Source: Clostridiales bacterium (GTDB taxonomy: Bacteria > Bacillota > Clostridia > Oscillospirales > Acutalibacteraceae). From it: a stretch of 5,780 bases of DNA. Below the pieces are notes generated by a model. That model was given only the letters and a program-made list of their open reading frames with translations. It did no database searches and was not told the origin of the DNA. Positions 1 to 5,558 of the stretch are shown one piece after another (the first letter of the stretch is position 1; every line of letters begins with the position of its first letter). The translations under genes and the position numbers were made by a program. The stretch is taken from positions 1 through 5,780 of the forward strand of contig JAAZFZ010000059.1 of assembly GCA_012511485.1 (NCBI GenBank), given 5' to 3'.

Positions 1-350
1 ATCTTTTTGCTCTTAAAAGTTTTTCCGCATTAACGATTCATAATTATATGGTTGTCTGATTTAAAACTGAATATTTCAAGGGGTTATCAACGAATTTTGT
101 CTATCTCTTTTAATTATTTTTTTCTGACAACGGTTTGTTTTGATGCTAATCTGTAAAACCTAAAAGGGCAAAAATCCATTCGGTTTTTGTTTTGTTGTTG
201 GGTTTTTGATGTTGACAAATCCAAGAGTATTGATATAATTTACAATAGGTATTTTGGTAATAACTTTTTAATAATTAATTTTACCTTGGTTGCAGTGAAT
301 AAAACTTGTGACTATTTCTCATATTGGGAATTAATTTTTGGAGGACAAAT
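1..350. other. Gene-free region upstream of oadB
   Basis: No convincing coding sequence was found on either strand. The stretch is strongly AT-rich and broken by stops in all frames. It holds the promoter at 212-239 and, downstream of it, a leader of about 105 nt that ends in the ribosome binding site GGAGG at 340-344. A weaker sigma-A-like element (CTGACA at 124-129, 17 bp, TAATCT at 147-152 with an upstream TGC) may be a second, upstream promoter, but the match is poor. The leader contains short inverted pieces such as GGTAA/TTACC, but I recognise no known riboswitch or T-box. Confidence 0.6.
212..239 (+). promoter_or_regulatory. Sigma-A promoter for the decarboxylase unit
   Basis: The -35 element TTGACA (212-217) and the -10 element TATAAT (234-239) both match consensus exactly, with a 16 bp spacer. 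A TGA triplet directly before the -10 makes it an extended -10 promoter as well. Transcription would start near 246 and give a leader of about 105 nt before oadB. This promoter means the beta subunit is not simply the tail of a longer upstream operon. Confidence 0.8.
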
Positions 351-1478
351 ATGGAGTTTATCTACGAAGGTCTTGCTGCATTAACATGGCAGCAAATTGT
401 AATGTACCTTGTTGGCGGTCTGCTTATCTATCTGGCAATCGTAAAGGATTATGAGCCTGCACTGCTGCTTCCGATGGGTTTTGGAGCAATACTTGTCAAT
501 ATTCCGTTTTCAGGCGTACTCAATCAGGTAACGCAAGGGGTAGGCGAAACACAAGGTATTATTCAATGGTTATATGAAATCGGAATCGAAGCTTCTGAAG
601 CAATGCCAATACTGCTCTTTATCGGAATAGGTGCAATGATAGATTTCGGGCCGCTGCTTGAAAGGCCAAAAATGTTCCTTTTCGGTGCTGCTGCACAGTT
701 CGGAATATTCTTTTCAATTTGCATTGCAACACTTCTCGGTTTCGATTTGAAGGACGCTGCATCAATCGGCATTATCGGTGCCGCTGACGGACCGACTTCT
801 ATCCTCGTTTCGCAGGTTCTTGATTCAAATTATGTTGGCCCTATTGCAGTTGTTGCATATTCATATATGGCTCTTGTGCCGATAATTCAGCCGTTTGTTA
901 TTAAGCTGATGACCACCAAAAAAGAGCGAACAATAAGAATGAACCACACCTCGAAAGTAATATCAAAAAGAACAAGGATTCTTTTCCCGATTATTGTGAC
1001 TCTTATAGCAGGCTTTGTTGCTCCAATGTCGATTGCACTTGTCGGTTCACTGATGTTCGGCAACCTTATCCGTGAAAGCGGAGCATTGAACAGACTCAGC
1101 GAAACAGCACAAAACGAGTTTTCAAATATCATCACACTGCTGCTGGGGCTTACAATTTCTTTCAGTATGAGGGCAGAACAATTTGTTACAATCAAAACAT
1201 TCTATATTATGCTCATCGGCCTTACGGCATTCATCTTTGACACCATCGGCGGCGTGCTGTTTGCAAAGCTGTTAAACCTTTTCTCAAAAGAAAAAGTCAA
1301 CCCTATGATTGGTGCCGCAGGGATTTCCGCTTTCCCGATGGCAGCGAGAGTTGTTCAAAAGCTTTCGCTCTCCGAGGATAAAACAAACCATCTGCTCATG
1401 GAGGCTGTGTGTGCAAATGTTTCAGGTCAGATTGCATCTGTTGTTGCCGGCGGAATGATACTCGGGTTCTTTTCCTGA
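351..1478 (+). CDS. oadB: Na+-translocating decarboxylase beta subunit (OadB/GcdB/MmdB family)
   Basis: This is a 375-residue polytopic membrane protein, the Na+ channel subunit of biotin-dependent sodium pumps (oxaloacetate, methylmalonyl-CoA, glutaconyl-CoA decarboxylases). Such pumps decarboxylate carboxybiotin and export Na+. All residues reported as important in Klebsiella OadB have counterparts at matching spacing: Asp146 in GAADGPTS (OadB Asp203), Tyr172 in YSYMALVP (Tyr229), and Asn317, Gly321, Ser326 and Arg333 in NPMIGAAGISAFPMAARV (Asn373, Gly377, Ser382, Arg389). Membrane spans are evident at about 15-32, 36-52, 84-100, 108-130, 163-185, 210-237, 258-272, 283-306 and 355-374. I chose ATG 351 because GGAGG lies 6 nt before it; an in-frame TTG at 324 has no such site and would add nine non-family residues. 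The length is slightly below that of enterobacterial OadB. The substrate cannot be read from the beta subunit, so oadB is a family name here. No alpha or biotin-carrier gene is adjacent. An OadG-like gene follows after 22 nt. Confidence 0.93.
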   Translation: MEFIYEGLAALTWQQIVMYLVGGLLIYLAIVKDYEPALLLPMGFGAILVNIPFSGVLNQVTQGVGETQGIIQWLYEIGIEASEAMPILLFIGIGAMIDFGPLLERPKMFLFGAAAQFGIFFSICIATLLGFDLKDAASIGIIGAADGPTSILVSQVLDSNYVGPIAVVAYSYMALVPIIQPFVIKLMTTKKERTIRMNHTSKVISKRTRILFPIIVTLIAGFVAPMSIALVGSLMFGNLIRESGALNRLSETAQNEFSNIITLLLGLTISFSMRAEQFVTIKTFYIMLIGLTAFIFDTIGGVLFAKLLNLFSKEKVNPMIGAAGISAFPMAARVVQKLSLSEDKTNHLLMEAVCANVSGQIASVVAGGMILGFFS

Positions 1479-1500
1479 ATGCCAGAAAGGAGATTTATTT

Positions 1501-1647
1501 ATGCTGTTAAGCGTTATGAGTAATTTTAAAGATTCATTGGTTATAATGGGTGAAGGCATGGGTGGAATAATGTTTGTTATCATTATTATCACTCTGATTG
1601 TAAGCCTTCTTTCTAGAATTGATACAATATTATCGAAAAAGGGCTAA
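1501..1647 (+). CDS. Small OadG-like gamma subunit, 48 aa
   Basis: This is a 48-residue ORF with ATG 1501 and TAA 1645-1647. A strong ribosome binding site (AAAGGAG at 1486-1492, 8 nt spacer) lies in the 22-nt gap after the beta-subunit gene, so the two are surely co-transcribed. The protein has a short N-terminal segment, then MGEGMGGIMFVIIIITLIVS (about residues 16-35), then a polar end (RIDTILSKKG). The pattern of a Gly-Met-Gly motif leading into one transmembrane helix is that of the OadG/gamma family of sodium-pump decarboxylases, which stabilises and joins the alpha and beta subunits. The family's usual C-terminal cytoplasmic tail, which in Klebsiella OadG binds Zn2+ and the alpha subunit, is almost absent. 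The assignment rests on the helix pattern and on position after the beta subunit, not on catalytic residues. An unrelated small membrane peptide is the alternative. Confidence 0.78.
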   Translation: MLLSVMSNFKDSLVIMGEGMGGIMFVIIIITLIVSLLSRIDTILSKKG

Positions 1648-1661
1648 ACAAAAGAATAATT

Positions 1662-1694
1662 AAAGGGCGCTGACTTGTGTCAGTCCCCTTTTTT
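1662..1694 (+). terminator. Rho-independent terminator after the decarboxylase genes
   Basis: AAAGGG (1662-1667) pairs with CCCTTT (1686-1691), and CTGAC (1670-1674) pairs with GTCAG (1679-1683). There is a G-T wobble and one mismatch between the two stems, and a TTGT loop. Six T residues follow (1689-1694). It lies 15 nt past the small gamma-like gene. On the minus strand the same hairpin is followed by a weaker T-rich stretch, so it may also stop transcription of nrdDG, which converges on it. Confidence 0.82.
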
Positions 1695-1771
1695 ACACGT
1701 CCGGCACCCATTAAAACAGGATTGTACGAAATGGCGTTTTTTCTGCATTCTGCATAGTGCTGAGTTTGGAG

Positions 1772-2455
1772 TCATGCTAAAACCAGATTTGGCTGAATTG
1801 ACTGTAGTTGATGCCGGGCTTGTTTGATTTTTAAAGGTGTAAGCGCCTCCTGATTTAAAAGCTGAGTATCTTCCTGCTTGAATATACGGGGCATATTGAA
1901 GTAATTCAGCCTCCACAAGGGCATAACGGGCAGTGATGACAAGAGTTCAACAAGGTCCGAAAGCTCCATTGAAGGGTACAGCGTCGTTCTGACTTCATAC
2001 TTCGCCTTCATTTCACTAAGAATCCTTATTGTTTCGGTCACTTTCTCAAATCCCGCAATGCCACAGATTTTTTTATAATCCTCTTTTCTTGTTTTGATAT
2101 CAACGGCAAAATAGTCAACCAGCCCTTCCTTACACATATCCCTGACGGTTTCAGGTAGCTGACCGTTGGTGTCGAGCTTTGTTTTGTAATTGAGGCTCCT
2201 GATTTTGATTAGGAAATCCTTCAAATCCGGCTGCAGGGTAGGTTCCCCACCACTAATTACAACACCGTCAAGTAAACCTTGTCGCTTTGTTAAAAATGCA
2301 ATTATATCATTTTCGTTCAATGTTTCTCCGCCGCTCAAAAGCTCTCTGTTATGGCAGTAAAAGCAATCAAGGTTGCATCCCCTTGTGAAGAGAACACAGC
2401 TAATAAGACCCGGGAAGTCAATCGTGCTACTTTTTTGTATGCCGCCGAAAATCAT
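1772..2455 (-). CDS. nrdG: Anaerobic ribonucleoside-triphosphate reductase activating protein (radical SAM)
   Basis: This 227-residue cytosolic radical SAM activase uses a [4Fe-4S] cluster and S-adenosylmethionine to create the glycyl radical on NrdD. The N-terminus GGIQKSSTIDFPG followed by RGCNLDCFYCHN carries the CxxxCxxC cluster motif (Cys27, Cys31, Cys34). SGGEPT at 68-73 is the SAM-binding GGE motif. KLDTNG (93-98) and AVDIK (117-121) are further radical-SAM barrel strands. The start GIQK.tlIDyPG and the length of about 230 fit the longer NrdG branch rather than the roughly 155-residue enterobacterial type. The ATG overlaps the nrdD stop in an ATGA (2452-2455), which indicates translational coupling. 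GAGG (2466-2469) sits 10 nt upstream, inside the end of nrdD. Pairing with NrdD makes the substrate clear, although isolated members of this branch can be other glycyl-radical activases. Confidence 0.95.
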   Translation of the reverse strand: MIFGGIQKSSTIDFPGLISCVLFTRGCNLDCFYCHNRELLSGGETLNENDIIAFLTKRQGLLDGVVISGGEPTLQPDLKDFLIKIRSLNYKTKLDTNGQLPETVRDMCKEGLVDYFAVDIKTRKEDYKKICGIAGFEKVTETIRILSEMKAKYEVRTTLYPSMELSDLVELLSSLPVMPLWRLNYFNMPRIFKQEDTQLLNQEALTPLKIKQARHQLQSIQPNLVLA

Positions 2456-4545
2456 GCCGAAACTTCCTCTTTTATTTTATATTTTACCCTTTCCTTATAC
2501 TCCTGCCTCTTGCCCTTATTAAAATTTTGAACGGGGCGAAGGTAGCCGACAACTCTGCTCCAGACCTCGGCGTCGCCTCCACATTCGGGGCAGGTGAATT
2601 GTTCGCCGTTGATGTATCCGTGCTCGGGGCAAACCGAAAATGTAGGAGTGAGTGAAATATACGGCATTTTGTAATTTGTAAATGCCTTTTGCAATAGCTT
2701 TTTTGCAACCTCAATGTCTTTTATCTGCTCGCCCAGATATAGGTGAAGAACTGTTCCGCCGGTATATTTGCATTGAAGCTCGTCCTGAAGGTCAAGTGTC
2801 TCAAAGATATCGTCCGTGTATCCAACCGGAAGCTGAGATGAATTAGTATAATAAGGAGTGCTTCCTCCGGCTGTGATAATATCACCGAACTTTGATTTAT
2901 CAAGGTTGGCAAGGCTATAGCTTGTGCCCTCTGCGGGGGTAGCCTCAAGATTATAGACATGACCTGTCTGCTCCTGGAACTCAGTTATGACCTCCCTCAT
3001 AAAGTCGAGGGTGTCATTTGCAAACTTTTGACCCTGAACAGTTGTAATATCCAGTCCAAGGAAATTTTGACAAGCTTCATTCATCCCGATTAAACCGATT
3101 GTGTTGAAATGATTGAACCAGTAGCAGCCCGTTCTCTCCTTAACATTGCTCAGGTAGTGTGCGGAATACGGATACATCCCTCTTGAAGTCTGGTCTTCAA
3201 TTGTTTTTCTTTTAATTTCAAGGCTATCCTTTGCAACAATCATCAATGCCTTTAGTCGATTGTAGAAGTCGCCCTCATTCTCGGCAAGATACCCGATTCT
3301 GGGGAGATTAATTGTCACAACGCCGATAGAACCAGTCAGCGGGTTGGAGCCGAAAAGCCCTCCGCCTCTTTTTCTGAGCTCCTTGGTATCCAGCCTTAGG
3401 CGGCAGCACATTGAAAGAGCATCTTCAGGCGACAAATCAGAGCTTATATAATTTGAAAAATATGGTATTCCGTATTTGCAGGTTATTTCCATAAACTTGT
3501 TTGTTACGGGGCTGTCCCACTCAAAATCCCTGGTGATATTAATTGTGGGAATCGGGAAGGTGAAAACACGCCCTTTCTTGTCGCCTTCCATCATAACCTC
3601 ACAAAAAGCAAGGTTAAACATATCCATTTCCTTTTGGAAATCACCATAGGTTTCTTCCATTATCCTGCCACCGATTATTACATTCTGGTCCCTAAGGGTT
3701 CTGGGCGGCTTAATATCAAAGGTAAGATTTGAAAACGGGCACTGGAAGCCAACCCGTGTAGGCACATTGAGGTTAAAGATGAACTCCTGAAGGGCTTGCT
3801 TTACGGTTTTATAATCAAGGTTATCATATCTAATGAAGGGTGCGCAGTAGGTATCAAAGCTGCTCCATGCCTGAGCCCCCGCCGTTTCGCCCTGGGTAGT
3901 GAAGGTTGAGTTAACAATCTGGCCTAAGAAGCTGCGAAGATGCTTTGGCGGGTTTGACTCAACCTTGCCGGGAACTCCGCCAAAGCCTTCAGTTAGGAGC
4001 TGCCTTAAATCCCACCCGGCACAGTACGGACCGAAAAAGCCCAAGTCATGCAGATGCAAATCACCTGAAAGGTGTGCATTTCTGATACTCTCAGGATATA
4101 TCTCATGAAGCCAGTACTGTTTGGTGAATGCCTCCCTGATATAGTTATTCATGCCGTTAATTGACTTTTGCGCATTTGCGTTTTCTTTAATTCGCCAATC
4201 CGTATCTCCCATATATTTGGAAAACATATCAATAGTTGCGCCTATAAGAGCGTTGGATTCCCTTGCGCTGCGCCTTTTCTCACGGTAAAGGATATATGCT
4301 TTTGAAGTACGCGCATGGCCGTTCTCAATGAGCACTTTTACAACGGTATCGTGAATCAATTCAACATCAATTATTTGCCCTAAAGGATTTTTTTTGAGGA
4401 TGTAGACCACCTGGTCTGTCAGTTGCTCAGCTTTTGCCCAATCATTGCCTCCCACCGCATTAGCAGCTTTAAAAATCGCTCTTGTAATTTTATCCGGCAC
4501 AAATTGGGTTAATTCACCGTTTCTTTTTCTTATTGTCGTAATCAA
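2452..4545 (-). CDS. nrdD: Anaerobic (class III) ribonucleoside-triphosphate reductase
   Basis: This glycyl-radical enzyme reduces ribonucleoside triphosphates to dNTPs under anoxia. Residues are numbered from an in-frame GTG at 4554 (700 aa); the favoured TTG start at 4545 gives 697 aa, so subtract 3. An N-terminal ATP-cone (about 4-98, IRKRNGELTQFVPDKI and later TSKAYILYREKRR) would sense ATP/dATP. The catalytic barrel follows, with HLHDLG (167-172), Cys178 in YCAGWDL, NVPTRVGFQCPFSN (263-276) and MCCRLRLD (382-389), whose second Cys is the likely thiyl-radical residue. NLEATPAEGTSY (535-546) is a conserved family motif. The C-terminus has a zinc-ribbon-like CxxH (642, 645) and CxxC (655, 658), then RVVGYLRP with radical Gly670. 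The length is normal and no key residue is missing. The TTG start is preferred because GGGAG lies 8 nt before it but overlaps the GTG. nrdG follows with a 4-nt overlap. Tandem NrdR-like boxes at the promoter suggest repression when dNTPs are plentiful. Confidence 0.96.
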   Translation of the reverse strand: MITTIRKRNGELTQFVPDKITRAIFKAANAVGGNDWAKAEQLTDQVVYILKKNPLGQIIDVELIHDTVVKVLIENGHARTSKAYILYREKRRSARESNALIGATIDMFSKYMGDTDWRIKENANAQKSINGMNNYIREAFTKQYWLHEIYPESIRNAHLSGDLHLHDLGFFGPYCAGWDLRQLLTEGFGGVPGKVESNPPKHLRSFLGQIVNSTFTTQGETAGAQAWSSFDTYCAPFIRYDNLDYKTVKQALQEFIFNLNVPTRVGFQCPFSNLTFDIKPPRTLRDQNVIIGGRIMEETYGDFQKEMDMFNLAFCEVMMEGDKKGRVFTFPIPTINITRDFEWDSPVTNKFMEITCKYGIPYFSNYISSDLSPEDALSMCCRLRLDTKELRKRGGGLFGSNPLTGSIGVVTINLPRIGYLAENEGDFYNRLKALMIVAKDSLEIKRKTIEDQTSRGMYPYSAHYLSNVKERTGCYWFNHFNTIGLIGMNEACQNFLGLDITTVQGQKFANDTLDFMREVITEFQEQTGHVYNLEATPAEGTSYSLANLDKSKFGDIITAGGSTPYYTNSSQLPVGYTDDIFETLDLQDELQCKYTGGTVLHLYLGEQIKDIEVAKKLLQKAFTNYKMPYISLTPTFSVCPEHGYINGEQFTCPECGGDAEVWSRVVGYLRPVQNFNKGKRQEYKERVKYKIKEEVSA

Positions 4546-4553
4546 GCAATTCA

Positions 4554-4558
4554 CTCCC
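4554..4558 (-). promoter_or_regulatory. Ribosome binding site that decides the nrdD start
   Basis: On the minus strand the sequence reads GTAGGGAGTGAATTGCTTG. The GGGAG core (4558-4554) is 8 nt from TTG 4545, which is ideal spacing. The in-frame GTG at 4554 shares its first base with this core and so could not be served by it. This favours the TTG start, whose product begins M-ITTIRKRNGEL, as ATP-cone proteins commonly do. No other ribosome binding site suits the GTG. Confidence 0.65.
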
Positions 4559-4586
4559 TACTTATTATACAAATCCAAGTGATAGT

Positions 4587-4615
4587 ATGGTACCATATAT
4601 AGTAACGGATGTCAA
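4587..4615 (-). promoter_or_regulatory. Sigma-A promoter of nrdDG
   Basis: On the minus strand, TTGACA (4615-4610) is followed by a 17 bp spacer and TACCAT (4592-4587), which matches four of six -10 consensus positions. Transcription would start near 4580 and leave about 35 nt before the TTG start. The -35 lies between two NrdR-like boxes, and the proximal box covers the spacer and the edge of the -10. A perfect TATAAT at 4569-4564 is too close to the ribosome binding site to be the main promoter. Confidence 0.72.
4590..4605. promoter_or_regulatory. Candidate NrdR box, promoter-proximal
   Basis: The plus-strand sequence GTACCATATATAGTAA matches the published NrdR-box consensus acaCwATATATwGtgt at about 11 of 16 positions, including the C...ATATAT.G core (one mismatch, C for w). 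It covers the spacer of the nrdDG promoter and touches the -10. NrdR is the nucleotide-sensing repressor of ribonucleotide reductase genes, so binding here would block RNA polymerase. The nrdR gene is not in this window. Confidence 0.6.
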
Positions 4616-4619
4616 CAAA

Positions 4620-4635
4620 ATACTAGATATTGATA
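4620..4635. promoter_or_regulatory. Candidate NrdR box, promoter-distal
   Basis: The plus-strand sequence ATACTAGATATTGATA contains CTAGATATTG, which fits nine of the ten core positions CwATATATwG and about 11 of 16 positions overall. It lies exactly 30 bp from the proximal box, close to three helical turns and so on the same DNA face. Paired NrdR boxes at such spacing are the usual arrangement. The pair brackets the -35 element of nrdDG. Confidence 0.58.
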
Positions 4636-4651
4636 ATTTTTTTATTTTTGT

Positions 4652-4666
4652 GTGAAAATATTTCAC
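4652..4666. repeat. Perfect inverted repeat, possible operator
   Basis: GTGAAA-ATA-TTTCAC is a perfect 6-bp inverted repeat with a 3-nt centre, set in an AT-rich region about 37 bp upstream of the nrdDG -35. The half-sites resemble Rex operators (TTGTGAA-N4-TTCACAA), but the spacing between TTGTGAA and TTCAC is five, one base longer than the Rex consensus. No protein can be named. It could be a binding site for a redox regulator or a chance feature. Confidence 0.3.
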
Positions 4667-4674
4667 TAAATATG

Positions 4675-4703
4675 AAAAGGATTGTTCGGCGCGAACAATC
4701 CTT
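4675..4703 (-). terminator. Terminator after the ECF S-component gene
   Basis: A perfect 12-bp stem, AAGGATTGTTCG (4677-4688) against CGAACAATCCTT (4692-4703), with a 3-nt loop. On the minus strand the stem runs into TTTT (4678-4675) and further AT-rich sequence. It lies 31 nt beyond the stop of the membrane protein gene and upstream of the nrdDG promoter, so it insulates nrdDG from read-through. The short T run makes it weaker than a canonical terminator. Confidence 0.72.
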
Positions 4704-4734
4704 ATAAATTAATTATTCAGTTAAGTCATAATAG

Positions 4735-5412
4735 TCAAAGGTTATATTTTAATTTTATCCTCTCGAGCTTTTTGCCGATTGGTTTTGAAAGCACCAAAAG
4801 GAAAACCAGGTTTGAAGCGGCATATATAACTGTTATGGGCAAGGCCGTTGCCGTGACAGCCAGATATCTTGACAGCTCTAGTGTTCCATCCCACCAAAGT
4901 GCAGTCCATACATCCATAAGAAGTGAAAACAATGCGCCGCTAATTACTCCGAAAATCGAGAGTAGAACAAGGTTTTGTTTTAGGTATTCGGCTAAGAAAC
5001 CTGCCAGAAGCCCTATGAATCCCCACACAAACATCTGAAAGGGAGTCCAAGCACCTTGACCAAAATAAAAGTTTGAGATTAATGCGGTCATTGCCCCTGT
5101 CAGGAACCCGGCTTGAGGCCCAAAATACATTGCAGTCAAAATAACCATTGCCGTAACCGGTTTGAATCCGGGAACAAAGGAGAAAATGAATCTGCCAGCG
5201 ACGCTCAGAGCAGTTAAAACCGCTAACACAACAAAAAGCTTTGTATTTGTTGTTTGACTTTCAAAGGATAAAAAGAACGGCACGCAGGCGAGAACTGCCA
5301 CAAAAAATGAGATTAAGGCATAATGCTTGCTTTTGAATACCAAAGCACCAAGAATAATTATTGCGGGAATCAGTAGAATTATTATAGTATTGCTAATGAC
5401 TTTTTTATTCAT
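4735..5412 (-). CDS. ECF transporter S-component-like membrane protein
   Basis: This 225-residue, very hydrophobic protein resembles the substrate-binding (S) component of energy-coupling factor vitamin importers. Membrane spans are likely at about 7-25, 31-49, 58-75, 84-113, 124-142, 147-167 and 184-208. The central block has GRFIFSFVPGFKPVTAMVIL (73-92), YFGPQAGFLTGAMTALISNF (96-115) and FGQGAWTPFQMFVWGFIGLL (117-136), a signature of a clostridial S-component group. The positive C-terminus (KKLERIKLKY) is probably cytoplasmic. An S component binds one vitamin or cofactor and pairs with shared EcfA/A'/T subunits; none is encoded here, so a group II, shared-module system is inferred. The first two spans extend it beyond the usual 180-200 residues. 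The substrate is unknown; a corrinoid is one possibility from recalled resemblance only. ATG 5412 is used with GGAG (5427-5424) 11 nt upstream. The gene is monocistronic, with its own promoter and terminator; the leader of about 42 nt is too short for a vitamin riboswitch. Confidence 0.82.
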   Translation of the reverse strand: MNKKVISNTIIILLIPAIIILGALVFKSKHYALISFFVAVLACVPFFLSFESQTTNTKLFVVLAVLTALSVAGRFIFSFVPGFKPVTAMVILTAMYFGPQAGFLTGAMTALISNFYFGQGAWTPFQMFVWGFIGLLAGFLAEYLKQNLVLLSIFGVISGALFSLLMDVWTALWWDGTLELSRYLAVTATALPITVIYAASNLVFLLVLSKPIGKKLERIKLKYNL

Positions 5413-5460
5413 TAATTATTGGTCTCCGTTCTTAATTTAACAGAAATGATTGCCGATTAA

Positions 5461-5489
5461 AGTATAATGATTCAATTCTCAATTGTCAA
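5461..5489 (-). promoter_or_regulatory. Sigma-A promoter of the ECF S-component gene
   Basis: On the minus strand, TTGACA (5489-5484), a 17 bp spacer and TATACT (5466-5461) give a near-consensus promoter. Transcription would begin near 5454, about 42 nt before ATG 5412. The -35 sits just past the terminator of the preceding gene, so the two units are separate. Confidence 0.8.
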
Positions 5490-5495
5490 TAAATA

Positions 5496-5528
5496 AATGA
5501 CCGCAGAGACATAGCCTCTACGGTCATT
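5496..5528 (-). terminator. Terminator of the right-edge gene
   Basis: AATGACCG (5496-5503) pairs with CGGTCATT (5521-5528). After one C-A mismatch, AGAG (5505-5508) pairs with CTCT (5516-5519), leaving a small inner loop. On the minus strand the stem leads into ATTTATTTATTG, which is T-rich but interrupted. It lies 30 nt past the stop of the partial gene and just before the next promoter. Confidence 0.75.
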
Positions 5529-5558
5529 ATTTGTGACTTAAATCAAATCAGACTTGAC

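Noticed and set aside
324..350. A TTG start at 324 that would lengthen the beta subunit by nine residues
   Set aside because: ATG 351 has GGAGG at 6 nt and gives a family-like N-terminus. The TTG has no ribosome binding site.
187..384. A 65-codon forward frame overlapping the start of oadB
   Set aside because: It runs across the promoter and leader, ends inside oadB in another frame, has low-complexity AT-rich composition and no ribosome binding site.
642..670. CxxH instead of CxxC in the NrdD C-terminal metal site (residue numbers, not bases) as a defect
   Set aside because: Histidine can replace a cysteine as zinc ligand, the other three ligands and the radical glycine are intact, and I believe CPxHG is common in NrdD of Bacillota.
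1680..1916. A 78-codon minus-strand frame covering the end of nrdG and the terminator
   Set aside because: It is out of frame with nrdG, runs through the terminator hairpin, and its translation has no recognisable pattern.
4564..4569. Perfect TATAAT on the minus strand as the nrdDG -10
   Set aside because: Transcription would start at about the ribosome binding site, and the -35 position is poor. The TTGACA-17-TACCAT promoter upstream fits better.
4682..5038. A 118-codon forward frame opposite the S-component gene
   Set aside because: It begins in the terminator hairpin and lies antisense to a well-supported membrane protein gene; no ribosome binding site is visible.
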